Positions 21,799 through 32,514 of a stretch of 64,000 bases of DNA are shown here, one piece after another. Numbering within the stretch: the first letter of the stretch is position 1; every line of letters begins with the position of its first letter. Origin of the DNA: Melissococcus plutonius ATCC 35311 (GTDB lineage: Bacteria; Bacillota; Bacilli; Lactobacillales; Enterococcaceae); NCBI RefSeq assembly GCF_000270185.1, contig NC_015516.1, positions 1,287,001-1,351,000 of the forward strand. The letters run 5' to 3'. The notes below the pieces were generated by a model. The model worked only from the letters and a program-made list of their open reading frames with translations. It was not told the DNA's origin and searched no databases. The translations under genes and the position numbers were made by a program.

Positions 21799-22746
21799 AT
21801 GCGAAAATTAAACCGATGGCTCTATGGTTCTGGGTTATTCGCTCTGTTGCTCTTTTTAGCAGGCTGTGTAAAAACTGGCAAAAATGGACAACCAACTGGT
21901 GATGGGATTGTTTATAATCTCCTTGTACAGCCAATGAGCAATATGATTACATACCTAGTAAATCATTTTAATTGGAATTATGGTTGGGCAATCATTGTTA
22001 TCACAATTGTTGTTCGAATTATTATTCTTCCATTAGGACTCTATCAATCTCATAAAAGCTTGGTTCAATCAGAAAAAATGCAAGCACTTAAACCTCAATT
22101 AGATATTGCACAAAGTAATCTAAAACAAGCAAAAACTCAAGAAGAACAACTAAACGCACGTGCTGATATGCAACGCGTCTATAAAGAAAATAACGTTAGT
22201 ATGGTTGGTGGTATTGGCTGCCTGCCATTATTGATCCAAATGCCAATCTTTTCTGCTTTATTTTTTGCAGCTAAATATACAAAGGGAATTACGCAAGCAA
22301 ATTTTCTTGGCATTAGCCTTGGAAAACCAAGCTTAGTCTTCGTAGCTTTAGCAGGAGCTGCTTATCTTTTACAAGGTTACCTATCCACAATTGGAATTCC
22401 TGAAGAACAAAAGAAAACTATGAAATCAATGTTAATTGTTTCACCACTAATGATTGTCTTTATGTCATTTAGTTCACCGGCCGGTGTAGCTTTATACTGG
22501 GTTGTAGGTGGTATCTTTACTTGTATTCAAACGTTTATTACAAATGTTTTAATGCGACCAAAGATCAAAGCAAAAATAGAAGAAGATTTAAAAAACAATC
22601 CTCCAAAGCAAGTCGTCTTTGCTCGCAAGGATATAACTGCTGATAAATCAAAAGAAGATAAGACAACCAAAAATAAATCTTCAAAAAAGAACAATTCTAC
22701 TAATGGCCGAAATGCAGGAAAACAAAAGAGAAATACAAATAAATAA
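21799..22746 (+). CDS. yidC: Membrane protein insertase YidC/OxaA (lipoprotein form)
   Basis: 315 aa. A lipoprotein signal peptide (LLLFLAGC, Cys at 23) is followed by the five-membrane-segment YidC core (about 35-260). The first core segment has the conserved positive groove residue (VVRIIILPLG). The C-terminal 50 residues are strongly basic (many Lys and Asn), the kind of ribosome-binding tail found in YidC2-type paralogues. It inserts membrane proteins alone or with SecYEG. Start ATG at 21799 with AAAAGGAACG. A strong terminator follows. Confidence 0.93.
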   Translation: MRKLNRWLYGSGLFALLLFLAGCVKTGKNGQPTGDGIVYNLLVQPMSNMITYLVNHFNWNYGWAIIVITIVVRIIILPLGLYQSHKSLVQSEKMQALKPQLDIAQSNLKQAKTQEEQLNARADMQRVYKENNVSMVGGIGCLPLLIQMPIFSALFFAAKYTKGITQANFLGISLGKPSLVFVALAGAAYLLQGYLSTIGIPEEQKKTMKSMLIVSPLMIVFMSFSSPAGVALYWVVGGIFTCIQTFITNVLMRPKIKAKIEEDLKNNPPKQVVFARKDITADKSKEDKTTKNKSSKKNNSTNGRNAGKQKRNTNK

Positions 22747-22779
22747 ATACAAAGATCTAATCAATCTTGTATTAAGTTA

Positions 22780-22840
22780 AATTGAGCGAATTATGAAACA
22801 ATCAATTATTTCATAATTCGCTCAATTATTTTATGTTTTT
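22780..22840 (+). terminator. Terminator of yidC
   Basis: Perfect 19-bp stem (22780-22798 with 22809-22827; core TTGAGCGAATTATG), 10-nt loop, then ATTTTATGTTTTTTT. Convergent with glyS, and it may serve both directions. Confidence 0.85.
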
Positions 22841-22943
22841 TTCTATTTTATCTCTTATCTGATGAAAGTTTATGATAAATCACTCATATTAAACTTAACT
22901 AACACAAGTAATTTATTTATAGATTTTCTAAATGGGTAAATCA

Positions 22944-25025
22944 TTATTTGGTGATCAAAAGATCAAAACGAGCAATAGATGACGCCATTTGAGCAATTTG
23001 AAGTAATTGCTTTAAGCGATTGTTCTTAATTGCTTTATCTTCTGTCATTACCATTGTTTGATCAAAATAATTTTCAATCAGAATTCTTAGGTTCATCAAA
23101 GCATCATAATTTTCATCAATGGTTTGTTCGTCAAAATTAGCTGAAATTTTTTGTACCGCTTCATATAATTTTTCTTCTGAATTGTTTTCAAATAATTCTA
23201 GCTCTACAGTTAATATTGGTTCTTTCATCAATTCTTTACCTTTTTCAGCTAAATTAATGACACGTGTTAATGCCTCAATAGAAGCTTTAAAATCATCATC
23301 AGCTAAATGTTTTCTTAAAGTCTTAGCCGTTGTCAATAGTTTTAATAGGTCTTGTTGTTCAGATGAAATGACTGCATCAATAATATCATGTCTAAAATGT
23401 TCAGATGATAATAATTGACGGATTCTTCCCTTAATAAAATCAACAACTTGCATATTATCATCATTCAGCTTAATTCCGAAAGATTCTTTGGCATTAATTG
23501 CTGCATAAATTTCTTTCTGTAATTGAATAATAGGAAATTCCCATTTATTTTCAGCAACGATCCGGATAATACCATATGTTTGACGTCGAAGCGCATAGGG
23601 ATCATTAGATCCGCTAGGAATCATATCTTTAGCAAAGAATGAAAATACACTATCCAATTTATCTGCTACAGCTAATACAGAGCCAATTATTGAAGTTGGT
23701 AATTCTCCCTCACTAGATATTGGTAAATAATGTTCCCGAATCGCTTGAGCGACATTTGGTTTTTCGCCATGCAGTAAGGCATATTTTTCTCCCATAATTC
23801 CTTGCAATTCAGGAAATTCGTTAACAACATTTGTCACCAAATCAAATTTATAGATTTCAGATGCTCGTTTTAGATCCAATAATTCTGTTTTTGTTAGTCC
23901 TACTTTTTTTCCAATGATCTGGCTAATTAGACAAACACGTTGCATTTTTTCATATATGGTACCAATTTTATCATGGAAAGTTACCTGTTTTAATTTATTG
24001 ACACACGTTGTAATAGAAAGTTTTTTATCTTCATTGTAGAAAAATTCTGCATCTTCTAAGCGAGCAACTAAAACTTTTTCATTCCCTTGAATTACATTTT
24101 TTAGGTGAACTTGATCCCCATTTCTAACTGAAATAAAGTGAGGGAGTAAATCACCTTCATGATTATATACTTCAAAGTAACGTTGATGATCTTTCATTGA
24201 GGTAATCAGTATTTCTTTAGGTATAGCAAGATATTTTTCAGAAAAATTACCAACAAAAGCAGTTGGATATTCGACTAAATTTGTTACTTCTTCTAGTAAA
24301 GCTTCATCATAGATGAGGTGCCAATTATTTTTTTGCGAAATTTCTTCCATTTGTTGTTGAATGATCCGTTTTCTCTCTTTTGGATCAGCAATTACAAATT
24401 GTTCACTTAATTTTGTCTGATAGTCACTTGCTTGTCTGATTATAATTTGATCACCTAAAGAGCGATGTCCTTGAGATATATTATTTGTTTGTACATTTAA
24501 AATTGAAAATGGAATAACTTGCTCACCAAATAAAGCTGTTATCCAATGAATTGGACGAATATAATCTAAATCATAATTTGACCAACACATCGTCACAGGA
24601 AAGGTCATACTTAAGATGATTTCTTTTAAACCAGTCAATACATTAACAGCAGCTTGTCCCTTGATGTATTTTGTTATGTAGGCATATTCTATCCCCATTA
24701 ATTCCCTAAAGATAATAGCGTCTGTCTCAACGCCTTGTCCTATGGCAAATCCCTGGGCTGCTTTTGTCCAATTTCCCTCATTATCTAAGGCAATTTTTTT
24801 AGCTGGGCCTTTAACTTCCTCGTAAATATCTTCTTGTTCATCAGGAATTTCACTAACATAGACAGCTAAACGACGAGGAGTTGAAAATGTTTGAATCGTT
24901 TCATAGGTTAGACGTTGCTCATTTAAAAATTGAACGATCCGCTCTTCCAATTGTAGACGGCTAGGTGTTACAAGATTTGCTGGTATTTCCTCCAACCCAA
25001 TTTCTAATAATAAATCTTTTGCCAT
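22944..25025 (-). CDS. glyS: Glycyl-tRNA synthetase beta subunit
   Basis: 693 aa. The beta chain of the alpha2beta2 GlyRS binds and recognises tRNA-Gly. Its N-terminus ([15 protein letters not shown]) and middle segments ([38 protein letters not shown]) are typical; the HD-like and anticodon-binding parts lie in the C-terminal half. The ATG at 25025 is preceded by GGAGGAGG and begins 1 nt after the glyQ stop; an upstream in-frame start at 25058 lies within glyQ and is rejected. Translation is probably coupled to glyQ. Confidence 0.97.
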   Translation of the reverse strand: MAKDLLLEIGLEEIPANLVTPSRLQLEERIVQFLNEQRLTYETIQTFSTPRRLAVYVSEIPDEQEDIYEEVKGPAKKIALDNEGNWTKAAQGFAIGQGVETDAIIFRELMGIEYAYITKYIKGQAAVNVLTGLKEIILSMTFPVTMCWSNYDLDYIRPIHWITALFGEQVIPFSILNVQTNNISQGHRSLGDQIIIRQASDYQTKLSEQFVIADPKERKRIIQQQMEEISQKNNWHLIYDEALLEEVTNLVEYPTAFVGNFSEKYLAIPKEILITSMKDHQRYFEVYNHEGDLLPHFISVRNGDQVHLKNVIQGNEKVLVARLEDAEFFYNEDKKLSITTCVNKLKQVTFHDKIGTIYEKMQRVCLISQIIGKKVGLTKTELLDLKRASEIYKFDLVTNVVNEFPELQGIMGEKYALLHGEKPNVAQAIREHYLPISSEGELPTSIIGSVLAVADKLDSVFSFFAKDMIPSGSNDPYALRRQTYGIIRIVAENKWEFPIIQLQKEIYAAINAKESFGIKLNDDNMQVVDFIKGRIRQLLSSEHFRHDIIDAVISSEQQDLLKLLTTAKTLRKHLADDDFKASIEALTRVINLAEKGKELMKEPILTVELELFENNSEEKLYEAVQKISANFDEQTIDENYDALMNLRILIENYFDQTMVMTEDKAIKNNRLKQLLQIAQMASSIARFDLLITK

Positions 25026-25026
25026 A

Positions 25027-25932
25027 CTAGTTTTCCTCCTCCATAATTGGTTTTTCATTTAATAAAGGGAAGCCTAATTTTTCTCTTTCAGCAACAAAAA
25101 TTTTTGCTACTTCTTTTGCCATGCTTCTAATCCGTGCTAAATAACCAGCTCTCTCGGTAACTGACACTGCACCACGTGCATCCAATAAATTAAATGTATG
25201 GTTGCATTTTAAAATATAGTCGTACGCTGGATGGACTAAATTTTTCTTAATACAACGTTTAGCTTCATGCTCAAAACGATCAAAATTACCTAACAATAAT
25301 TTTTGATCACTAATTTCAAAAGAATACTTAGAATGTTCATACTCAGGTTGTTTAAAAATTTCTCCATACTTGATTCCCTTTGTCCATTCAAGGTCATAAA
25401 CACTATTCACACCCTGAATATAAGAAGCTAAACGCTCCAGACCGTAAGTGATTTCTGATGTTACAGGTTTACAAGAAAGTCCACCTACTTGTTGAAAATA
25501 GGTAAATTGTGTGATTTCCATGCCATCTAACCAGACTTCCCATCCTAAACCTGCACAACCCATTGATGGATTTTCCCAATTGTCTTCAACAAAACGAATG
25601 TCGTGCTCTAAAGCATTAATACCTAATAAATTTAAACTTTCAAGATAAAGTTCTTGTATATTTTCAGGTGAAGGTTTCATTACTACTTGAAATTGATGAT
25701 GTTGATATAATCGATTGGGATTCTCGCCATAACGACCATCATCTGGTCGTCTGGCAGGTTCTACATAAGCTGCATTCCAAGGTTCTGGTCCAATTGCTCG
25801 CAAAAATGTATAAGGACTCATGGTGCCTGCACCTTTTTCAGTATCATAAGCTTGCATTAACATACAACCATTTTCTGCCCAGAATTTTTGTAATGTTAAA
25901 ATAATTTCTTGTACCGTTAACTTGTTTTCCAT
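25027..25932 (-). CDS. glyQ: Glycyl-tRNA synthetase alpha subunit
   Basis: 301 aa, the usual alpha-chain length. It holds the class II catalytic site making Gly-AMP. Motifs: [62 protein letters not shown]. Start ATG at 25932 with AGGAGG. First gene of glyQS; expression is under a glycine T-box immediately upstream. Confidence 0.98.
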   Translation of the reverse strand: MENKLTVQEIILTLQKFWAENGCMLMQAYDTEKGAGTMSPYTFLRAIGPEPWNAAYVEPARRPDDGRYGENPNRLYQHHQFQVVMKPSPENIQELYLESLNLLGINALEHDIRFVEDNWENPSMGCAGLGWEVWLDGMEITQFTYFQQVGGLSCKPVTSEITYGLERLASYIQGVNSVYDLEWTKGIKYGEIFKQPEYEHSKYSFEISDQKLLLGNFDRFEHEAKRCIKKNLVHPAYDYILKCNHTFNLLDARGAVSVTERAGYLARIRSMAKEVAKIFVAEREKLGFPLLNEKPIMEEEN

Positions 25933-26055
25933 ATATTTTCCTCCTTGAAACCTATTTATTAGAAATTATTAAATAAAAGTAACCAATCATTTCTATTATA
26001 GAATTGATTTCTTGCCTAACAAAGACTATCTATAATCTGATTTGTGATCAGCAAA

Positions 26056-26275
26056 TAAAAAAGTCCCTATGTCTTTAATAGACATAGGGACGAGAAGATC
26101 GCGGTTCCACCCTACTTCCGATTTATCAATCGGCAGCTTAATTTGTGTACTCAAAAGTGCCTTTCAAAAGTCCTTCATCTCTGGCTTTCACTTTCCCAGA
26201 TTCGCTAAATAAAGAAATCTTTTTACTTTTCTTTTTCCTCGTACATATTCTAATTATTCTTATGATAAGCTCAGA
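26056..26275 (-). promoter_or_regulatory. T-box riboswitch of glyQS
   Basis: Reading the minus strand, the invariant T-box AGGGTGGAACCGCG (26113-26100) is followed by a terminator hairpin GTCCCTATGTC/GACATAGGGAC (26091-26081 with 26073-26063) and six U. Upstream sequence to about 26275 would form stem I. The T-box can pair with the terminator's side to form the antiterminator when uncharged tRNA-Gly binds. I could not assign the specifier loop with certainty; a GGC is expected. Confidence 0.92.
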
Positions 26276-26451
26276 TGAACAGCTTGTCAAATTATTTTTC
26301 AATTTTCTTTATCTAGTTATTCATAATAGAATTTATTAGTTAAGTAGTAGTCTGCCTATTCATTGAAACAAAAAATAAAACTAATCCAGCTAATTCATTA
26401 AAAAACAAAATATTCCAATAAAAAGTAAAATTGTTTCTTACAAATTAAAAA

Positions 26452-27249
26452 TCATTCCTTTTCCAATGCTTCTGGTTCCCTTGAAGGTATTTTTAATGTA
26501 TGTTCCCAAGTATGCATTTTGTCAATAAATGTTTTACTTTTCAGATGAATTCCAACATAATCATCGTACAATTCATCGATTGTTTTGCGAATGGCCAATT
26601 TTGTCGTTTCTTTTACATGAATCGTTTGTACTTGATCATAGGAAATAGCTGAAAATAAACGAATGAAGTGAATACATCGTGGATCTGAGTGATAACGATG
26701 ACTATCCAGTATCCAATGTTTTTCACATAAAATACCACTATATTTAGGAGAAAAATCAAACTTTCCATTCGTGTTTCCACAAACAGCACAAGCATGCCAC
26801 TCAGGAATTACACCAAAACGATGTAGTAATTGGACTTCAAAAATGTTTGTAATAATTTCTGCATCTTTTCCCTCTTCCAAGGCGGTTAATGCTTGATTAG
26901 TAAATTGATATAAAAGAGGATCATATACACGATCTTCAATTGCTGCATCGACTAAATTTAATATATAAGTAGCATAAGCATTAATAAAAATATCCTGTTG
27001 AATATTTCGAAAACTGGTTACTTCTTTGCTATTATTTAAAAATGAAAGACCATCATGTCTAAAATCACCTATGTAAACTGCTTTAGTGAAAGGCAAAATA
27101 GCTGGGATCAATGGATTATTTTTTCTATAAGCATCTTTAACTAAAAACATCAATTTACCATGGGATTCAGTAAAAATTTTCACTAACTTATCTTTTTCCT
27201 TAAATTGTTTAGTAAACAGGATAATTCCTTTTGTATCACCTAAAACCAT
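26452..27249 (-). CDS. recO: DNA repair protein RecO
   Basis: 265 aa. N-terminal OB fold (GIILFTKQFKEKDKLVKIFTE), helical middle, and a zinc motif CAVCG...FSPKYSGILCEKH near 150-175. It works in the RecFOR pathway, loading RecA onto SSB-coated DNA. Start ATG at 27249 with AAAGGAG. Last gene of the phoH-recO cluster, 73 nt after era. No clear terminator was seen in 26341-26451. Confidence 0.95.
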   Translation of the reverse strand: MVLGDTKGIILFTKQFKEKDKLVKIFTESHGKLMFLVKDAYRKNNPLIPAILPFTKAVYIGDFRHDGLSFLNNSKEVTSFRNIQQDIFINAYATYILNLVDAAIEDRVYDPLLYQFTNQALTALEEGKDAEIITNIFEVQLLHRFGVIPEWHACAVCGNTNGKFDFSPKYSGILCEKHWILDSHRYHSDPRCIHFIRLFSAISYDQVQTIHVKETTKLAIRKTIDELYDDYVGIHLKSKTFIDKMHTWEHTLKIPSREPEALEKE

Positions 27250-27322
27250 TTTGCTTTTCTCCTTTCACACTCAGTAAATATAGGCTAAAAAAGAAGGGGT
27301 CATTCAATCAAAAATAAATTAC

Positions 27323-28225
27323 TTAATAATCTTCTTTTCTGTAACCAAAGTCTTGCAGATATAGTTTTTTATCACGCCAATCTTTTTGCACCTTTACCCA
27401 AAGTTCTAAATACACCTTATCATCTAGCAGATGTTCAATATCTTGTCTTGCTTTTATTCCTACTTGCTTCAGCATTTTTCCACCATTACCAATAATAATT
27501 CCTTTCTGGCTATCTCTTTCCACCACAATTGTTGCTTGAATGTGTACTTTATCGTTTTCATCACGCTTCATTGAATCAACAATTACAGCCACAGAATGAG
27601 GGATTTCTTCTCTTGTAAGTTGTAAGATTTTTTCACGAATTAACTCAGAAACAATAAAATATTCAGGATGATCTGTTACTTGATCTTCTGGAAAATACTG
27701 AGGACCAACAGGCATTTGTTCAACTAAAACATCCATGAGATGATCAAAATTATTTCCTTCTGTAGCCGAAATTGGAATAATTTCTTTAAAGGTCATTTGC
27801 TGTGAATAATCTTCAATAATGCCGAGTAGATCATCTGGATGTATTTTATCAATTTTATTAATCACAAGATAGACAGGATTTTGCATTTCTTTTAAACGTT
27901 CAATAATAAAGTCATCACCTTTTCCACGCTTTTGATCTGCACTGATCATAAAAAGTGTCGCATCAACTTCACGAAGCGCACTATAAGCAGTTTCTACCAT
28001 AAAATCTCCAAGACGATGTTTTGGTTTATGGATACCAGGTGTGTCAATAAAAATTAATTGTGCTTTTTGTGTTGTGTAAATGCCTTGAATTTTATTTCTA
28101 GTTGTTTGTGCTTTATCGCTCATGATTGCTACTTTTTGACCAACAATTCGATTTAACAAGGTTGATTTACCAACATTTGGTCTACCAATAATAGCAATAA
28201 ATCCTGATTTATGTTCTTTTTCCAT
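27323..28225 (-). CDS. era: GTPase Era
   Basis: 300 aa. N-terminal GTPase: G1 [10 protein letters not shown]2 TTRN, G3 DTPGIHKP, G4 NKID, G5 SAT. C-terminal KH domain with [17 protein letters not shown]. It binds 16S rRNA 3' end and acts in 30S assembly. A longer frame to 28288 exists, but the ATG at 28225 has AAAGGAAG 6-8 nt upstream and the family N-terminus ([12 protein letters not shown]). Part of the conserved ybeY-dgkA-era-recO run. Confidence 0.97.
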   Translation of the reverse strand: MEKEHKSGFIAIIGRPNVGKSTLLNRIVGQKVAIMSDKAQTTRNKIQGIYTTQKAQLIFIDTPGIHKPKHRLGDFMVETAYSALREVDATLFMISADQKRGKGDDFIIERLKEMQNPVYLVINKIDKIHPDDLLGIIEDYSQQMTFKEIIPISATEGNNFDHLMDVLVEQMPVGPQYFPEDQVTDHPEYFIVSELIREKILQLTREEIPHSVAVIVDSMKRDENDKVHIQATIVVERDSQKGIIIGNGGKMLKQVGIKARQDIEHLLDDKVYLELWVKVQKDWRDKKLYLQDFGYRKEDY

Positions 28226-28244
28226 CTCTTTCTTCCTTTCATGA

Positions 28245-28637
28245 TTAATGCAAAAATTGCCAGAATTTCGATCCAAATAACAATACACCGATAATTACTG
28301 CAAAAATAGTTGCAATTAACACAGCTCCTGCTGCCATATCTTTCACTTTTTTTCCAATTGGATGAAAACAAAAGTCAGTAATCATATCTACTAAATTTTC
28401 AAAAATTGTATTCATAACTTCCATGATCCAAACTAAAAAAATAGCAAACAATAACCATAACCATTCGCCTAAAGTTAAATGAAAACTGATACCCAACACA
28501 ATTGCAATTCCACCTAGTAAAACATGAATGCGCATATTGCGTTCTTCCTTAAATACTGTCTTAATACCTTGGCATGCAAACTTAAATGAAGAAATGAAAC
28601 TTTTATTTTTTATTACCTTTCTATCTTTTGAGTCCAT
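28245..28637 (-). CDS. dgkA: Undecaprenol/diacylglycerol kinase DgkA
   Basis: About 130 aa with three membrane segments. The signature region [16 protein letters not shown]...[12 protein letters not shown] is that of the Gram-positive DgkA, which mainly phosphorylates undecaprenol to recycle the wall carrier lipid. Start: ATG at 28637 has a short GGA upstream and lies within the last codons of ybeY (16-nt overlap), so translation is likely coupled; the frame extends further to 28691. Era follows 19 nt later. Confidence 0.9.
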   Translation of the reverse strand: MDSKDRKVIKNKSFISSFKFACQGIKTVFKEERNMRIHVLLGGIAIVLGISFHLTLGEWLWLLFAIFLVWIMEVMNTIFENLVDMITDFCFHPIGKKVKDMAAGAVLIATIFAVIIGVLLFGSKFWQFLH

Positions 28638-29100
28638 AATCATCCAATATCTTTCTTTGTAAGTCGAACATTTCCTTTTCATCTTCCTCATTCATATGAT
28701 CATAACCGTTTAAATGTAGGAAACCATGTACAGCTAAAAAACCCAGTTCACGTTCAAAGGAATGACCATAATCTTGTGCCTGCTCTTCAGCTTTTTCAAT
28801 CGAAATAATAATATCTCCTAAATTTTTAGGTGGCAAAGAAGTAAGCATCTCATCAAGAATAATTGGAAACTCATCTTCTCCTTCATCCTCTAAAGCAAAA
28901 CTAATGACATCGGTAGGTACATTTTTTCCTCTAAATTTTTGATTGATTTGCTGAATTTTTTCATTGGTTGTAAATGTAACAGACATTTCAGTTGTATCAG
29001 GTAGCTTCAAGAAGTCCGCTGAAAACTGTAATAATTCTTTTATTTTAGTGAAGTAATTTTCAGAAAATTGATTTGTTTCATCAATAAAAGTAATATCCAT
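28621..29100 (-). CDS. ybeY: Endoribonuclease YbeY
   Basis: 159 aa. The metal site HGFLHLNGYDH (near residues 125-135) is complete, and DVISFALED is the second conserved stretch. It functions in 16S rRNA maturation and ribosome quality control. Start ATG at 29100 after a GAGG motif, 5 nt after pgpH; overlaps dgkA. Confidence 0.95.
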   Translation of the reverse strand: MDITFIDETNQFSENYFTKIKELLQFSADFLKLPDTTEMSVTFTTNEKIQQINQKFRGKNVPTDVISFALEDEGEDEFPIILDEMLTSLPPKNLGDIIISIEKAEEQAQDYGHSFERELGFLAVHGFLHLNGYDHMNEEDEKEMFDLQRKILDDYGLKR

Positions 29101-29105
29101 AATAT

Positions 29106-31295
29106 CTACCTCGTTTCTTGGTTCATGTTTTTAGATGTTTCTGATTTTATTTTTGGATATTGAATTCGTGAATGAAAAGTACTCAACAATCCACCAATTA
29201 ATGATTTTTCAACAATACGAATTTCTCGCATGGTCAATCCAGAATCGTCCAATTGTCCATCCTCAATTCTCTCCTGAATCAAATTATAGACAAATTCACT
29301 AATTTTTTCTCGACTGGGATGATGCATAGCACGAATAGCTGCCTCACAAGTATCTGCTATACTGATAACACTGGCTTCTTTTGATTGGGGACGAGGTCCT
29401 GGATAACGATAATCTTCCTCATGAACATTGGGATCTCGTTCTTTTGCTTTAAAATAAAAAAATTGCATAAGGGTCGTACCATGATGTTGCCAACAAATAT
29501 CAATCACTGCCTGAGGCATATGATATTCTTGTAATATTTGCGCTCCTTCTGTTACATGGCTAAAAATAATTTGTTTACTATCTTCAGGAAGTAAAAAATT
29601 ATGTGGATTTTCACTACCAGGTGGTAGATTTTCTACAAAAAAGTTAGCGTGCTTTATTTTTCCAACATCATGATAATAACTAGCCACTCTTGTTAATAAA
29701 GAGTTTCCGCCAATTTCAGCTACCGCATTAGCACTCAAACTAGCAACCATCATACTGTGATGATAAGTTCCTGGTGCTTTTTCTAATAATTGTTTAAGTA
29801 ATGGATGTTTAGGGTTACTAAGTTCATTTAAAACAATCATGCTGTCATCAGTCACTAAAAGTTCAATATAGGGATGTAGTCCTAATGTTGCTAAAAATGA
29901 CAATACACTCCCTGCTAAGGCGCAGATTAAGGCAACCCAGGTTTTGCCATCATTCAGGCCCATTCCCTGATAAATCATTAAAATACCAGTTGCACATACA
30001 GGAATAATAATAATCCACATAATTGCTGGGAATCCTTGCTCGCTAATTCGCTGTCTTTTCACCACTGTAGCTAAAAAACCACTAAATGCATACATAACTA
30101 AAATAATTGTTAATGCATTTGTACCAATCATATTATAAAAAACAAATAAAGCAAAAATAAGTTGAAAAATAGCCACAAGAATGCCAGAACGTCTATTAAT
30201 AAAATAACTCAAAACAAGTGGGGCAAATGCTGCTGGATAGAATAATGGTATATAGCTTAATTGCTCTGTTTGGAAAACTTGAAAGAATTTCATCATTAAA
30301 ATACTTAAAAACATCGTAGATGTATAAAATAAAATGAAATATTTCTCTTTTCCATCTTCCGTCACCTGTGTTGTAAAAAATAGCAGCACAGCTACCTGCA
30401 AAATAATAGTTAATATCAGGGCAACAATTGGGAAAATAGATGTACTTTGATTCATCATACCCAAAAGTTTTAGTTTTTCAATAGCCTTAGCATCAATTTG
30501 ATTGCCCTCACGTACAATAATTTCACCTTGATAAATCATGACCGGTTGTACAGAGTCTACCGCTTGTTGTACTAATTCCTTTGTTTTTTTATTATTCGTA
30601 AAATCATTTGGTACAATTCCCTGATCTACTACATAACGAATGGCTCGTTGCATAGACCCAGTAATATCCAAGTATTGAATTTGATCAAATGCTTTTTGTC
30701 TAATTTTTTCAATTTCCGATTCTCTAATATGCTTCTTCATTGCTTTATCAATAAGTGCTAAACTTTTTGTTTGGACAGTATCCAGCTGGTCATTATTTAA
30801 TGAAAAGGCAGTTTGATAAAAGTTCGTAGGAAAATTCTGGTAAAAAGTAATAGTATCTTGATCAAACATTTCAAATCTGGATTTTAAGTCAGCTATCTTT
30901 TCGGCTATTGTGGGTTCAGGAACTGTTTCTCCCTCTTTAGCTTTTTGTTTTTTTTCTTGATATTCTTTATCTAGTCGATCATTCGTTGCTTTGATTAACT
31001 TAAATAGTTTTTCAGTCCAATTATGTTGATTTGTTGCTATGTCTTCTTGATATACATATTCAGGAGTTACAGATTCAGCAGCTAATTTTTTCTTTTGTTT
31101 TGTATCATAGGTATTTTCAATATTTTTATTCGCCCGAATGGTTTTTTCAGCCAATTGTCCTTCCTTAATTTCCATTTTCTTCTGATAAACACTAGTAAAC
31201 ATAATACCAAATAATAAACAAGAAAATAAAAATAATAAAATAGGAATATAGGCTTTATCTAATCGATTACAAAACTTTAATATAAATTTTTTCAC
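29106..31295 (-). CDS. pgpH: Cyclic-di-AMP phosphodiesterase PgpH (7TMR-HD)
   Basis: 729 aa. One N-terminal membrane segment, a large extracytoplasmic domain (about 45-285, 7TMR-HDED), seven membrane segments (about 290-480), then a cytoplasmic HD domain with HHSMMVASL...SYYHDVGK near 512-545 and HVTEGA...H downstream. HD-domain members of this family hydrolyse c-di-AMP. GTG start at 31295 with AAGGAAG about 12 nt upstream. Lies between phoH (39 nt) and ybeY (5 nt). Confidence 0.93.
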   Translation of the reverse strand: MKKFILKFCNRLDKAYIPILLFLFSCLLFGIMFTSVYQKKMEIKEGQLAEKTIRANKNIENTYDTKQKKKLAAESVTPEYVYQEDIATNQHNWTEKLFKLIKATNDRLDKEYQEKKQKAKEGETVPEPTIAEKIADLKSRFEMFDQDTITFYQNFPTNFYQTAFSLNNDQLDTVQTKSLALIDKAMKKHIRESEIEKIRQKAFDQIQYLDITGSMQRAIRYVVDQGIVPNDFTNNKKTKELVQQAVDSVQPVMIYQGEIIVREGNQIDAKAIEKLKLLGMMNQSTSIFPIVALILTIILQVAVLLFFTTQVTEDGKEKYFILFYTSTMFLSILMMKFFQVFQTEQLSYIPLFYPAAFAPLVLSYFINRRSGILVAIFQLIFALFVFYNMIGTNALTIILVMYAFSGFLATVVKRQRISEQGFPAIMWIIIIPVCATGILMIYQGMGLNDGKTWVALICALAGSVLSFLATLGLHPYIELLVTDDSMIVLNELSNPKHPLLKQLLEKAPGTYHHSMMVASLSANAVAEIGGNSLLTRVASYYHDVGKIKHANFFVENLPPGSENPHNFLLPEDSKQIIFSHVTEGAQILQEYHMPQAVIDICWQHHGTTLMQFFYFKAKERDPNVHEEDYRYPGPRPQSKEASVISIADTCEAAIRAMHHPSREKISEFVYNLIQERIEDGQLDDSGLTMREIRIVEKSLIGGLLSTFHSRIQYPKIKSETSKNMNQETR

Positions 31296-31334
31296 GAATT
31301 CTTTTCACTTCCTTCATGAAATGCACTAACTAAC

Positions 31335-32297
31335 TTATTGACCATTTTCATAAGCGTCTATAATTTCGGCAACAACTGGATGTCTAACAACATCTTCTGT
31401 CTTAAAATTAACAAAGCGAACCTGTTTGATCGTTTGTAATGTCTTCTTAGCATGCATTAAACCACTAGTAACGTTTTTAGGCAAGTCTACCTGACTTGTA
31501 TCACCATTTACAACCATTTTAGAATTAAACCCTAAACGTGTTAAAAACATTTTCATTTGAGCAATTGTTGTATTTTGTGCTTCATCTAATATTACAAAAG
31601 CATCATTCAATGTTCTGCCACGCATATAAGCTAATGGGGCAATTTCAATAACTTTTCTTTCTATTAAACGTTCTGTATATTCCATCCCTAATGTTTGATA
31701 TAAAGAATCATAAATGGGTCGCAGATAAGGATCAACTTTTTCTTTTAAATCACCCGGTAAAAAACCCAAGCTCTCACCAGCATCTACTGCCGGACGAGTG
31801 AGAATAATCTTTTGAACATTGCCTTTTTTCAAAGCAGCTACAGCCATTGTTACTGCTAGAAATGTCTTTCCTGTACCAGCTGGTCCAATACCAAAAACTA
31901 TATCATGCCGATCAATTTGATCAACATATTTTTTTTGACCTAAATTTTTTACCCGAATTGGTTTACCATGATAATCCTTGAGTATTTCATCTTCAAACAT
32001 CATCAAAAATACATCTAATTGATTTTTACGTGCCAGTTTTAAAGCAGAGACAACATCTGATAAGTGAATATGAATACCATGATGAATTAATTGTTGTAAG
32101 CTTTCTAAAATATCTTTTATTAAAAGCATTTCTTCTTTTTTACCAATCAGCTGAACCAATTGTCCACGATTATTAATCGTTACTTGTGTTTGTTCTTCTA
32201 AAAATTTTATATTTTTATCATGTATACCAAAAAGTAAACTTAAATCATCTAGATTATCTAAAGTAAAGGTGAGTGTTTCGGATTGGTCAGTTATCAA
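31335..32297 (-). CDS. phoH: PhoH-like ATPase
   Basis: 320 aa. Walker A GPAGTGKT near 137, Walker B FVILDEAQN near 236, and VNGDTSQVDLP, all typical of PhoH/YbeZ, which works with YbeY in RNA metabolism. Start is a TTG at 32297 with AAAGGAG about 12 nt upstream; no ATG or GTG fits. A five-codon ATG frame (MAAF, 32294-32308) overlaps the TTG and may be fortuitous. First gene of the phoH-recO run. Confidence 0.93.
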   Translation of the reverse strand: MITDQSETLTFTLDNLDDLSLLFGIHDKNIKFLEEQTQVTINNRGQLVQLIGKKEEMLLIKDILESLQQLIHHGIHIHLSDVVSALKLARKNQLDVFLMMFEDEILKDYHGKPIRVKNLGQKKYVDQIDRHDIVFGIGPAGTGKTFLAVTMAVAALKKGNVQKIILTRPAVDAGESLGFLPGDLKEKVDPYLRPIYDSLYQTLGMEYTERLIERKVIEIAPLAYMRGRTLNDAFVILDEAQNTTIAQMKMFLTRLGFNSKMVVNGDTSQVDLPKNVTSGLMHAKKTLQTIKQVRFVNFKTEDVVRHPVVAEIIDAYENGQ

Positions 32298-32465
32298 AAA
32301 GCAGCCATCTCCTTTTTTGATTTCCTATAATGATACCATATTCTGAATTGTTTAAAAAGTAGCCATCATTTTTAAACGTAAAGAGCAGTATAGATTAATG
32401 GTCGTTATTTCACCGTAATTTAATAAAAAGCAAGTTAATAACTTATTTTATTTATTTAAAAACAA

Positions 32466-32501
32466 CAAACTGGATCAAGTTTACTAATAAACTTGATCCA
32501 G
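32466..32501 (-). terminator. Terminator downstream of yqeY
   Basis: Perfect 14-bp stem CTGGATCAAGTTTA/TAAACTTGATCCAG (32470-32483 with 32488-32501), 4-nt loop, followed by U-rich TTTGTTGTTTTT on the minus strand. Confidence 0.85.
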
Positions 32502-32514
32502 AACAGTTAAAAAA

